Of a stretch of DNA of 64,000 nt, positions 44,286 to 52,991 are shown one piece after another. Under the pieces are notes generated by a model. That model did no database searches. It saw only the letters and a program-made list of their open reading frames with translations, and had not been told where the DNA came from. Position numbers and translations under genes: made by a program. How positions within the stretch are numbered: position 1 is the stretch's first letter; each line of letters opens with the position of its first letter. Source of the stretch: Halobellus rufus (lineage in GTDB: Archaea; Halobacteriota; Halobacteria; Halobacteriales; Haloferacaceae); contig NZ_BBJO01000014.1 in assembly GCF_000739575.1 (NCBI RefSeq), positions 350,420 to 414,419 on the forward strand, in the 5' to 3' direction.

Positions 44286-45473
44286 GTGACCGAAACAGAC
44301 AGCCTCGTCAGTCACTTCGAGTGTTACGACTGCGGCGCCACCTACGAGTTGGACCACACCGAGTTCCCGTGCCCCGACTGCGGGGGGATCCTCGACCCCC
44401 AGTACGACTACGACGCGATCGACGTCTCCCGCGACGAGGTCGAATCCCGGCAGGATTCGATGTGGAAGTACCGCGAACTCCTCCCGATCCTCGACACCGA
44501 CGACATCGTCTCGATGGGGGAGGGGAACACCCCGATCGTCGACTGCCCCGACCTCGCCGAGGAGATGGGGGTCGCCCGCGTCGCGATCAAAGACGAGGGG
44601 CAGAACCCGACGAACACGTTCAAAGATCGCGGCGCGTCCGCGTCTATCTCCGGGGCGAGCCAGCAAGACATCGAGGAAGTCGCGATCCCCTCGGCCGGAA
44701 ACGCCGGTCAGGCCGCCGCGGCCTACACCACGCGCGCGGGCATCGACTGTCACGTCGTCCTCAACTACCAGTCGAACGACATCCAGAAGACGATGGTCGA
44801 GGCCCACGGCGCTGACCTCCACCTCGTCGACGGCAAACTCGACAAGGCCGGTGCGACGTTCGGCGAGATGCGCGATGAGCACGGGTGGTACACCGTCGCG
44901 ACCTTCCAGACGCCCTTCAGACACGAGGGGAAGAAGACGATGGGGCTCGAAGTCTTCGAGCAGTTCGGTTGGAGCGGTCCCGACGAGATCTTCTACCCCA
45001 CCGGCGGCGGCGTCGGACTGATCGGGATCTGGAAGGCCTACCAGGAACTCCTCGAACTGGGGTGGCTCGACGACGAGACCCCGCCAAGCCTCCACGTCGC
45101 CCAGTCCGAGGGGTGCGCGCCGGTCGTCGAGGCGATCGAGGAGCACCGCGAGCGCCACGACGCCTGGGAGTGCCCCCAGTCGATCGGCCGCGGGATCGAA
45201 GTCCCCGACCCGGGCGCGTCGCCGTGGATGCTCGAAGCTGTCTACGAGACCGGCGGGACCGGGAAAGCAGTCACCGACGGCGAAGCGCTGCAGGGCGCGC
45301 TGGACGCCGCGCGACACGCCGGCGTCGAGATGTGTGTCGAACCCGGGGCCGCCCTCGCTGCGGCGATGCAGATGGCCGAGGAAGGCGCGTTCGACGAGGA
45401 CGACGAGATCCTCATCATCAACACCGGTGCCGGAAACAAGGCCGCCGACGCGCTGGATTACGCGATCGAGTGA
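44286..45473 (+). CDS. thrC: Threonine synthase-like PLP enzyme
   Basis: 395 residues starting at GTG 44286. An N-terminal zinc ribbon (C13, C16, C29, C32: CYDC and CPDC) precedes the type II PLP fold. The PLP lysine is K113 in PTNTFKDRGA, followed by IPSAGNAGQAAAAYT, the phosphate-binding GGGVGLIG loop, and the C-terminal NTGAGNK. Threonine synthase makes threonine from O-phosphohomoserine. Haloarchaea often carry several copies; this one may be a paralog with a different substrate because no threonine pathway genes are nearby. A palindromic operator lies in its promoter. Confidence 0.85.
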   Translation: MTETDSLVSHFECYDCGATYELDHTEFPCPDCGGILDPQYDYDAIDVSRDEVESRQDSMWKYRELLPILDTDDIVSMGEGNTPIVDCPDLAEEMGVARVAIKDEGQNPTNTFKDRGASASISGASQQDIEEVAIPSAGNAGQAAAAYTTRAGIDCHVVLNYQSNDIQKTMVEAHGADLHLVDGKLDKAGATFGEMRDEHGWYTVATFQTPFRHEGKKTMGLEVFEQFGWSGPDEIFYPTGGGVGLIGIWKAYQELLELGWLDDETPPSLHVAQSEGCAPVVEAIEEHRERHDAWECPQSIGRGIEVPDPGASPWMLEAVYETGGTGKAVTDGEALQGALDAARHAGVEMCVEPGAALAAAMQMAEEGAFDEDDEILIINTGAGNKAADALDYAIE

Positions 45474-45541
45474 TTCACGGAGACGTTCTTCTTCGGTGAT
45501 ACCGGGGCACCGTCCGACCGTCGGACGGACCCCCCGACGGC

Positions 45542-48500
45542 TTACTCGCTGATAGCCTCGGCCAGCGCCTGAATCGGCGTGGGCGGGCCGTGCTGTCCGT
45601 CCGAACTGATCGGGCCGTCGGCGGCCCCGTCGGTCATATCCTCCAACTGGGTCCGACACGACGCGCCCGGTGCGACGACTGCGTCCGCGGGGCTCTCCGA
45701 GACCTGTTCGACGAGGATCTCTCCGATCGCCGTGCTCATCGCGTGGTGTTCGGCCTCGTACCCGAACGTCCCCGCCATCCCGCAGCACGAGGAGTCGAGC
45801 GGGTCGACGTCGTACCCCGCCCGCCGGAGCACGCCGACGGCGTGGTGGTCCTTCTTCGTCGCCTTCTGGTGGCAGTGGCCGTGATACGCCAGCGAGACGT
45901 CGGGTGCCTCGAAGTCGATCTGCCTGTCCAGTCCGAACGCGTCGAGGTACTCGCAGACGCCGTAGGTGTTCGCCGCGACCGATTCGACCGCCTCGCCGGC
46001 GAGCAGGTCGAGGTAGTCCGACTGGAACATCACGGCGTCGGACGGTTCGACGAGGACGACGTCCCATCCCGCCTCGACCCGCGGGGCGAGCGCGTCGACG
46101 TTTCCGGCGGCCGTCCGCCGAGACCGGTCGAGGAACCCCTTCGAGTGTGCGGGCCGCCCGCTGTCGGTTCGGTCGGCGAGTTCGACGTGGACGTTCGCGG
46201 CTTCGAGGACGCGGACCGCCGCCCGCCCGACGCCCGGGTGGCTGTAGTTCGTGTAGGTGTCGGGAAACAGGACCGCTCGCCGCTCGGCGTCGGACCGCGG
46301 CACCCGCGCTCCCCCGCGACTCCGGAACCACTCCTGGAGCGACTCCCGCTCGAAGGTCGGCAGCGTGCGCTCGCGGGCGATCCCGAGCACGCGCTCGGCG
46401 AGGTGGCGGGCCCCGGGGACGTCGGGGAGGGCGTTCGACAGCGGTGCCGTCGCGCTCCCGAGGCGCGCGAGCGTGTCGGCGTTCGCGAACAGTCTCTCTC
46501 GCAGTCCCGCGCCCTCTTGGCGGTGGCGAGCGTGGGTGACCTCGGCTTTGAGTTTCGCCATATCGACCTCGCTAGGACAGTCCTTCGCGCAGCCCTTACA
46601 CCCGATACAGAGGTCCAGGACCTCGGTGACGAACTCCTCGTCGGTTGGGTCGTCGGGGACGTCGCCGCTCATCGCCTGCCGGAGCATGTTCGCCCGCCCG
46701 CGCGTGCTCGTGATCTCCTCGTCGGCCGCGCGGTAGGTCGGACACATCACGCCGCCCGTGGTCTCCTGCGCCCCGCGACAGCCGCCGCAGCCGTGACAGA
46801 GTTCGACCATCCCCTGCATCCCGTTGTCGTTCTCCCAGTTGAGTGCGGGGTCGAAGTCGACATCGAAGTCGTACCCCTCGCCGAACCGGAGGTTCTCGGT
46901 CATGTCCACGTCGCCGCAGACCTGTCCGGGATTGAGCAACCAGTCGGGGTCGAACGCGGTCTTCAGGTCCCGGAAGGCCTCCCAGAGCGTCTCGCCGTAG
47001 AGCTTCCGGTTCCACTGGGTTCGGGCCCGCCCGTCGCCGTGCTCGCCCGAGACCGCTCCGCCGAACTCGACGACTAGGTCGGTGACGGCGTCGGAGATGG
47101 CGACCATCGCCTCGCGGTCCGCTGCGGACTTCGCGTCGATGAGCGGGCGAACGTGCAGCACCCCCGGCCCGGCGTGCCCGTAAAACGAGGCGAACGTCCC
47201 CTGGTCTTCGAGGATGTCCTGAAACCGATCGACGAACGCCGGGAGGTGTTCGACGGGAACGGCGCAGTCCTCGATGAAGCTGATGTGCTTCTCGTCCGTG
47301 GTCCGCGAGAGCAGGATCGGGTTCGCCGCCTTCCGCATCTTCCAGAACGTCTTTCGCTGATCGGCCTCGTGCGCCTCCAGGGCGTCGGATGCGAGTTGCT
47401 GTCCGCGATCCGACGCGGGACTCCCGCCGTTCCGCACGCGGTCCTCGATGAGCGTCTCGGTCTTCTCGCGGCCGTCTCGCTCCCCGGTCGCGTAGAACTC
47501 CACGAGCAACGCGGCGTTGGTTCCGGAGGGCAAGAGCGAGATCACCTCCTCGAACTCCGCGGTCTCGCCCGCCAGGTCGATGAGCATGTCGTCGATGAGT
47601 TCGACCGCCGCGGGGTCGTGTTCGAGAACGTCGCCCACGTCGGAGACGGCGTCGTGAAGCCGTTCGTAGGTCAACAGCGCGACTGACTTCGTGTCCGGGA
47701 CCGGTTCGAGCGAGACCGTCGCCTCGGTGACGATCGCGAGCGTGCCCTCGCTGCCGGCGAGCAGCCGCGCGAGGTTCACGGTTCCCGTTTCGGCCTCCTC
47801 GAGCAGTCGATCGAGGTTGTAGCCGGAGACGTTGCGTTTGAGCGGCGGGTATCTGGATTCGACCTCGGCGGCGTGTTCGTCGATGATCTCGAGAACGCCC
47901 GCGTAGATCCGCGGGAGGAGGTCATCGGCTCCGGCGTCGGCCCGTTCACGTAGGTCCGAGACGGTCACCTCCCCGAGCGTCTCGACGGTTCCGTCCGAGA
48001 GGACGACCTCGCAGGACTCCACGTAGGCGTCCGTCTTGCCGTACTTCAGGGAGTGCGCGCCCGTGGAGTTGTTCCCGATCGCGCCGCCGACCGTGCTCCG
48101 GTCGCCGGAGGCGGGGTCCGGCGCGAATTTCAGCCCCTCGGGCTCCGCCCGTCGGTTGAGATCTTCCAAGATTGTCCCCGCCTGCACGCGAGCGAGCTGG
48201 GCATCGCCGTCGACGTCGAGGACTCCGTCCATATGCCGCGTGAAGTCGAGGACGACCGCCTCGTTGACCGTCTGGCCCGCGAGGCTCGTCCCGCCGCCGC
48301 GGGGGAGCACGGGGATCTCCCGGTCCGCACAGTAGGAGACCACCGCGGCGACTTCGTCGGTGCTCTTCGGGAAGACGACGCCGATCGGCGTCACCTCGTA
48401 GGCGGAGGCGTCGGTCGCGTACAGCTGCCGGGTGTAGGTGTCGAACCGGACCTCCCCCTCGATCCGCCCGCGGAGCGCCTCGACGAGGTCCGGTCGCTCG

Positions 48501-48589
48501 ACGCTGTCACTCGCGTATCCGTAGTCCGACCGGTCGTCTGCGGCGCGTGCTACAGTTCTCTCTGCCCGTCCACGTGCGTCGCGTGCCAT
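45542..48589 (-). CDS. FAD/Fe-S glycolate- or D-lactate-type dehydrogenase, GlcD-GlcF fusion
   Basis: 1015 residues. FAD-binding type 4 domain (about 60-300) with PRGGGTSLAGQ at 96-106, then the FAD-linked oxidase C-terminal domain. It continues into a GlpC/GlcF-like Fe-S section with two cysteine clusters (C598, C601, C604, C616; and C661, C664, C667, C671) and CCG-type ends such as SCCGMAGTFGYEAE. Such fused proteins oxidise D-lactate, glycolate or other 2-hydroxyacids and pass electrons to the membrane quinone pool. Location in a pentose region makes glycolate a reasonable guess, since aldol cleavage of 2-keto-3-deoxypentonate yields glycolaldehyde. D-lactate is equally possible by sequence. 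Confidence 0.88.
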   Translation of the reverse strand: MARDARGRAERTVARAADDRSDYGYASDSVERPDLVEALRGRIEGEVRFDTYTRQLYATDASAYEVTPIGVVFPKSTDEVAAVVSYCADREIPVLPRGGGTSLAGQTVNEAVVLDFTRHMDGVLDVDGDAQLARVQAGTILEDLNRRAEPEGLKFAPDPASGDRSTVGGAIGNNSTGAHSLKYGKTDAYVESCEVVLSDGTVETLGEVTVSDLRERADAGADDLLPRIYAGVLEIIDEHAAEVESRYPPLKRNVSGYNLDRLLEEAETGTVNLARLLAGSEGTLAIVTEATVSLEPVPDTKSVALLTYERLHDAVSDVGDVLEHDPAAVELIDDMLIDLAGETAEFEEVISLLPSGTNAALLVEFYATGERDGREKTETLIEDRVRNGGSPASDRGQQLASDALEAHEADQRKTFWKMRKAANPILLSRTTDEKHISFIEDCAVPVEHLPAFVDRFQDILEDQGTFASFYGHAGPGVLHVRPLIDAKSAADREAMVAISDAVTDLVVEFGGAVSGEHGDGRARTQWNRKLYGETLWEAFRDLKTAFDPDWLLNPGQVCGDVDMTENLRFGEGYDFDVDFDPALNWENDNGMQGMVELCHGCGGCRGAQETTGGVMCPTYRAADEEITSTRGRANMLRQAMSGDVPDDPTDEEFVTEVLDLCIGCKGCAKDCPSEVDMAKLKAEVTHARHRQEGAGLRERLFANADTLARLGSATAPLSNALPDVPGARHLAERVLGIARERTLPTFERESLQEWFRSRGGARVPRSDAERRAVLFPDTYTNYSHPGVGRAAVRVLEAANVHVELADRTDSGRPAHSKGFLDRSRRTAAGNVDALAPRVEAGWDVVLVEPSDAVMFQSDYLDLLAGEAVESVAANTYGVCEYLDAFGLDRQIDFEAPDVSLAYHGHCHQKATKKDHHAVGVLRRAGYDVDPLDSSCCGMAGTFGYEAEHHAMSTAIGEILVEQVSESPADAVVAPGASCRTQLEDMTDGAADGPISSDGQHGPPTPIQALAEAISE

Positions 48590-48810
48590 CGGTTACCTCC
48601 GGGGTTAGTGACGGGGTTTCTTGATCGTTACGACGGGTGACGTACGATGGCGATCCCGATCTGTGTCCCGAGACCGACTCGGTCTCGAACTCTGGCACCG
48701 ACGTATCGGGGTTGATTTAGGGGGCGTCGACGGTCGGCGCGTTGTCGCCCCCCCTGTGAGCGGTATTTCTGCGATAATTATTAGTAGTAGATGTTCAATT
48801 GGGAATATGT

Positions 48811-50184
48811 ATGACAGACGGAGTCACAGACAAGCGTAGACGAGACCTTATCAAAACGATGGCCGGCGGTGGCGCGGTGCTCCTCGCTGGCTGTAGTAGC
48901 AACGGTGGGGACGGAGACGGCGGTGGAGACAGCGGTGGCGACGGCGGTGGAGATAGTGGAGGAGACAGCGGCGGCGACGGCGGGGATTCCGGAGACGGCG
49001 GCGACTCGCTCTCGATGACGTACGTCTATCCGGGCTACTTCAGTAACGACGCCGAGAGCCTCGTTCCGATGTTCGAGGAACAGGCCGGAAACATCACCGT
49101 CGAGTCCCAGCAGACGCCCTCGGACGCGTCCTCGACGCGCGAGTACTACGTCAACCAGTTCGTCTCGGGGTCCTCGTCGTTCGACGTCGGCAACATGGAC
49201 GTCATCTGGCCCGCCGAGTTCGCTCAGAACGGGTGGGCCGCCGAGGTCAGCGATCCGGAGGGGCACACGGAGAACATGCTCCAGACGCCCATCGACTCGG
49301 TGACGGTCGACGGGACGATGTACGGGATGCCGATCCACACCGACGCGAACGCCCTGTACTATCGCACGGACTTACTGGAGGAGTACGGGTACGACAGTCC
49401 GCCGACGACGTACATGGAACTCGTCGAGATGGCCCAGGACATCAAGAGCCAGTCCGACGAGGACCTCAACGGCTACATCTGGCAGGGAGGATCCAACGAG
49501 GGGCTGACCATCATGTGGCTCAACTGGTTCTGGGGGATGGGCGGCGAACTCGAGCAGGACGGAGACCTGGTGGTCAACTCACAGGAGGGGATCGACGCGC
49601 TCCAACACGCGGTCGACCTCATCCACGAGTACGAGATCACGCCCGAGTCCATCCCGGCCTCGTCGACCGACCAGAACCGCCAGACGTTCCAGCAGGGCAA
49701 CACCATCTTCATGCGCAACTGGCCCTACGCGGTCGCGATCATGAACGAGGACGGGTCGGCGGTTCAGGGCAACTTCGACGTCGCACCGATGCCCAAGGCC
49801 GAGGGCCACCAGGACGCGAAAAACTCCTGTCTCGGCGGGTGGAACCTCTTCATCAACGCCAACTCGGAGAACAAGGAGGCCGCCCAGCAGTTCGCGAGCT
49901 ACATGGCCTCGATGGAGGCCCAGGAGACGATGGCGCTGGAGCACAGCCGTCTCCCGGTTCGAGAGGAGCTGTACGCCGACGAGTACTACGAGGAGGCCTC
50001 GCAACTCGAGACGTTCGCCCAGATCGTCGAGCAGACCAGCGCGCGCCCGGCGACGCCGCAGTACTCGACGTTCTCTGAGATCGTCTACACGAACTGCAAC
50101 GCCGCCCTCGTTCAGGAGAAGACCGCCGAGGAGGCGCTGAACGACGCACAGGAAGAGATCGACAGCGAAGTCAACAACGCCTGA
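48811..50184 (+). CDS. Sugar ABC transporter substrate-binding lipoprotein (CUT1/MalE-type)
   Basis: 457 residues from ATG 48811. Tat lipoprotein signal: RRR at 9-11 and lipobox LLAGC with the lipidated Cys at 28, then a Gly/Asp/Ser linker to about 70. The SBP_bac_1 fold follows, including GTMYGMPIHTDANALYYRTD and GNTIFMRNWPYAVAIMNEDG. It should feed the MalF/MalG-type permeases at 41120-42973. The gene stands alone, divergent from the FAD/Fe-S dehydrogenase. A GATAATTATT stretch some 28-38 bp upstream of the ATG could be its TATA box. The ligand is unknown; context suggests xylose-containing oligosaccharides. Confidence 0.9.
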   Translation: MTDGVTDKRRRDLIKTMAGGGAVLLAGCSSNGGDGDGGGDSGGDGGGDSGGDSGGDGGDSGDGGDSLSMTYVYPGYFSNDAESLVPMFEEQAGNITVESQQTPSDASSTREYYVNQFVSGSSSFDVGNMDVIWPAEFAQNGWAAEVSDPEGHTENMLQTPIDSVTVDGTMYGMPIHTDANALYYRTDLLEEYGYDSPPTTYMELVEMAQDIKSQSDEDLNGYIWQGGSNEGLTIMWLNWFWGMGGELEQDGDLVVNSQEGIDALQHAVDLIHEYEITPESIPASSTDQNRQTFQQGNTIFMRNWPYAVAIMNEDGSAVQGNFDVAPMPKAEGHQDAKNSCLGGWNLFINANSENKEAAQQFASYMASMEAQETMALEHSRLPVREELYADEYYEEASQLETFAQIVEQTSARPATPQYSTFSEIVYTNCNAALVQEKTAEEALNDAQEEIDSEVNNA

Positions 50185-50313
50185 TCGAGAGTCGGCGGCG
50201 ACCTCTCGTCTCGGGTTCGCGTGACCACCGGAGCGGGTCGCGGTCCACGATCCAGTGATTCGATCGGTCGCGGTCGTGCTCCTCCTTCGGTTTCACTCCC
50301 GACGCTCCGCAAA

Positions 50314-50323
50314 TTTTTATTTC
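50314..50323 (+). terminator. T-rich terminator after sugar-binding protein gene
   Basis: A T5 run with further T residues (TTTTTATTTC) lies about 130 bp after the stop at 50184, between two convergent genes. Assigned on composition alone. Confidence 0.35.
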
Positions 50324-50410
50324 GACCGTCATCAGCGTCCCTGCAGCACAACCGCACTCGAAAAACTCACTCCGACAGCGGCCGCCACCGACGCACTCCG
50401 CCCTGACGAC

Positions 50411-51313
50411 TCAGACCGTCTGTTCCTCGAACTGATCCGTTATCCGGCGGTACATCACCGTGAGGGACTCCCGCTCGTCGTCGGTCAACTCCGGAAGCGG
50501 CGGGAGGGGCCCGCCGATGTCGAGGCCCTGGAGTCCGACGAGGTGCTTCGTCGCCGCGGCCGTCGGCAGGTCGGTCGTCGCACTCACGAACGGGGTGACG
50601 ACCGTTCGCATCAGGTGGCGCGCCTCGGCGAGGTCCCCGCGGTCGTAGGCGTCGTACAGGTCAGTCATCACGGACGGGAACACGTTCGCCGGCCCGGCGA
50701 TCAGGCCGTCGGTCCCGAGGTCGAGAGAGGCCGTCGCCAGCTCGGTGGCTCCCTGGAACACCAAGAACTCCTCGGGGGTCTCGTCGATGACGCGGTAGTG
50801 ATACGCGAGGTCGCCCGACGTGTCTTTCAGCCCGACGACGGCCTCGTGTTCCGCGAGCCGACGGACCAAGTCGACGCCGATTTCGTTCCCGGTCAACTGC
50901 GGGATGTTGTACAGCAAGATCGGCAGCGGTGACTCGTCCGCGACTGCGGTGAAAAAGCGTTCGAGGCCCCCTTGGGTCGTCTTGAGATAGTACGGTGCGA
51001 CGACGACAGCGGCGTCGGCACCCGTCGTCTTCGCGATGGCGATGTCCTCCAGCACCGAGTCGACGTCCGTCTCACAGCACCCTGCGAGAATCTTCGTCCG
51101 GCCGTCCACTTCGTCGGCGACCGTCTCGAGCACCCGTCTGTGTTGTGCCCCCGTTAGACTTGGAAACTCGCCGATAGAGCTGCTTGGAAAGAGCCCGTGC
51201 ACCCCGGCGTCGACGAGCCGTTCGGTGAACGCCCTGAGTGCGTCCTCGTCGATCTCACGCCGCGGCCCGCGCGTCGGCGTTGCCATAGGTACCACTGTTC
51301 CCGAGAGGTTCAT
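50411..51313 (-). CDS. DHDPS/N-acetylneuraminate lyase-family 2-keto-3-deoxy acid lyase or dehydratase
   Basis: 300 residues from ATG 51313, chosen because MNLSGTVVPMATPT is the normal family start and an AT-rich TATA-like box sits about 25 bp upstream; an earlier ATG at 51334 is less likely. TIM barrel with Schiff-base Lys163 in VVGLKDTSGD and catalytic Tyr135 in LLYNIPQLTG. The usual GTTGE loop reads SSSIGE. Family members include KDG aldolase (cleaving to pyruvate plus an aldehyde) and 2-keto-3-deoxy-pentonate dehydratases. Context (an aldehyde dehydrogenase starts 113 bp away, divergently) fits either; I cannot separate the two. Confidence 0.8.
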   Translation of the reverse strand: MNLSGTVVPMATPTRGPRREIDEDALRAFTERLVDAGVHGLFPSSSIGEFPSLTGAQHRRVLETVADEVDGRTKILAGCCETDVDSVLEDIAIAKTTGADAAVVVAPYYLKTTQGGLERFFTAVADESPLPILLYNIPQLTGNEIGVDLVRRLAEHEAVVGLKDTSGDLAYHYRVIDETPEEFLVFQGATELATASLDLGTDGLIAGPANVFPSVMTDLYDAYDRGDLAEARHLMRTVVTPFVSATTDLPTAAATKHLVGLQGLDIGGPLPPLPELTDDERESLTVMYRRITDQFEEQTV

Positions 51314-51426
51314 ACATCTCGTAGGGTAGACCACTTAATTATAATTTGGGATGCATACACCCCGGGAACGCCGGCGGGCTCCGTAGCTGCGTAACACTTA
51401 TGATTCAGATAACCAAGGATCGAAGT

Positions 51427-52908
51427 ATGAGTCAACAGGCAGTCACGCGGCTCGACAAGCGAATGCTGATCGGCGGCTCGTGGGTCGACGGCGACGACCG
51501 GACCGACGTCATCCACCCGTACGACGGGGAACGAGTGGGGTCGGTCCCGATGGCGTCCGACGCCCAGGTCGCGGAGGCGATCGACGCCGCGGAGGCTGCG
51601 TTCGAGGCGTCTGAGCTGTCGGCGTACGAGCGGTACGAACTCCTCTCTGCGACCGCCCGGGCGGTCGAGGATCGCGCCGACGAGATCGCCCGGATCCTCA
51701 CCAGCGAACAGGGGAAGCCGCTGGCGGACGCGCGCGGCGAGGTCGACCGCGCCGTGCAGACGCTCGACCTCTCGGCCGAGCAGGCCAAACGGATGTTCGG
51801 CGAGTACGTCCCGATGGACGCCCAGCGCGGGTTCGCGAAGGACCACTGCTTCACCCAGCGCGAGCCGCTCGGCGTCGTCGCCGCCATCACCCCGTTCAAC
51901 TTCCCGCTGAACCTGATGGTTCACAAGGTCGGGCCCGCCCTTGCTGCCGGCAACAGCGTCGTCGGGAAACCGGCGAGTAACACCCCGCTCACGTCCGTGG
52001 CGCTCTTCGAGTGCCTCGAAACGGCCGCCGACGCCGTCGACGCCTCCGTCCCCGACGGGCTGTTCAACCTCGTCACCGGTTCGGGTTCGACTGTCGGCGA
52101 CGCGATCCTCGCTCACGACGCCGTCGAGGCGATCTCCTTCACCGGCTCGACGGCGGTCGGGAAGTACCTCGCGAACAACAGCGGAATGACCGAACTGACG
52201 CTCGAACTCGGCGGCAACGACCCAACGATCGTCTGGCGCGACACGGACATCGAGGCGGCGGCGGCGCAGGTCGTCGGCGGTGCCTGCTCGAACGCCGGGC
52301 AGGTCTGCAACAGCGTCGAGCGCGTTCTCGTCCCCGAGGACATCGAAGACGACGTCGTCGAGGCCTTAGTCGACGCCGCGGAGGCGCTGACGGTCGGCGA
52401 TCCGTTCGAGGCGGGGACAGACGTCGGCTCGATGGTTGACGACGACCAGTTCGGAGACGTCGTCGACCTGTTCGAGGCGACCGTCGAGGCGGGCGCGACC
52501 GTCGAGTGCGGCGGCGACTACGGCGGCGACCTCGGGCCGCGGACGTTCGAACCGACCGTTCTCTCGGGCGTGACGCCGGACATGCCCGCCGCGAAGGAGG
52601 AGACGTTCGGTCCCCTCGTCCCCGTGATAACGGTCGAGGACTTCGAGGAGGCGATCGCGGAGGCCAACAACACCGAGTACGGCCTCGAAGCGGGCCTGTT
52701 CACCCAGGACATCGACCGCGCCAAACGCGCGGCCGACGAGATCGACGCCGGCGGCGTGAACATCAACACCGTCAGCGGATTCCGCGCCGACCACATGCCG
52801 TACGGCGGGTTCAAGGACTCAGGCGTCGGGAAAGAGGGAATCAAGTACGCGGTCGAGCACTTCTCGCGGTCGAAGCTCGTCGGGTTCCACCAAGGATTCA
52901 ACGCCTGA
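51427..52908 (+). CDS. Aldehyde dehydrogenase, 2-oxoglutarate semialdehyde/glycolaldehyde-type
   Basis: 493 residues from ATG 51427. Complete ALDH: N158 in TPFNFPLNL, E260 in LELGGNDP, and nucleophile C294 in NAGQVCNSVERV. The C-terminal FRADHMPYGGFKDSGVGKEG loop matches succinate-semialdehyde and 2-oxoglutarate-semialdehyde dehydrogenases, which complete the Weimberg pentose pathway to 2-oxoglutarate. Divergent from the 2-keto-3-deoxy acid lyase gene and convergent with the xylose dehydrogenase-like gene, so it probably belongs to the same pathway. Substrate assignment is by context. Confidence 0.9.
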   Translation: MSQQAVTRLDKRMLIGGSWVDGDDRTDVIHPYDGERVGSVPMASDAQVAEAIDAAEAAFEASELSAYERYELLSATARAVEDRADEIARILTSEQGKPLADARGEVDRAVQTLDLSAEQAKRMFGEYVPMDAQRGFAKDHCFTQREPLGVVAAITPFNFPLNLMVHKVGPALAAGNSVVGKPASNTPLTSVALFECLETAADAVDASVPDGLFNLVTGSGSTVGDAILAHDAVEAISFTGSTAVGKYLANNSGMTELTLELGGNDPTIVWRDTDIEAAAAQVVGGACSNAGQVCNSVERVLVPEDIEDDVVEALVDAAEALTVGDPFEAGTDVGSMVDDDQFGDVVDLFEATVEAGATVECGGDYGGDLGPRTFEPTVLSGVTPDMPAAKEETFGPLVPVITVEDFEEAIAEANNTEYGLEAGLFTQDIDRAKRAADEIDAGGVNINTVSGFRADHMPYGGFKDSGVGKEGIKYAVEHFSRSKLVGFHQGFNA

Positions 52909-52991
52909 GCGTCTGGGCCGCCTTTTCAGATCTCCCGCGAATCCCACTTCCGGCCTCTCTTATCTCGATCGACGACGACCGTCAGTCAGCC

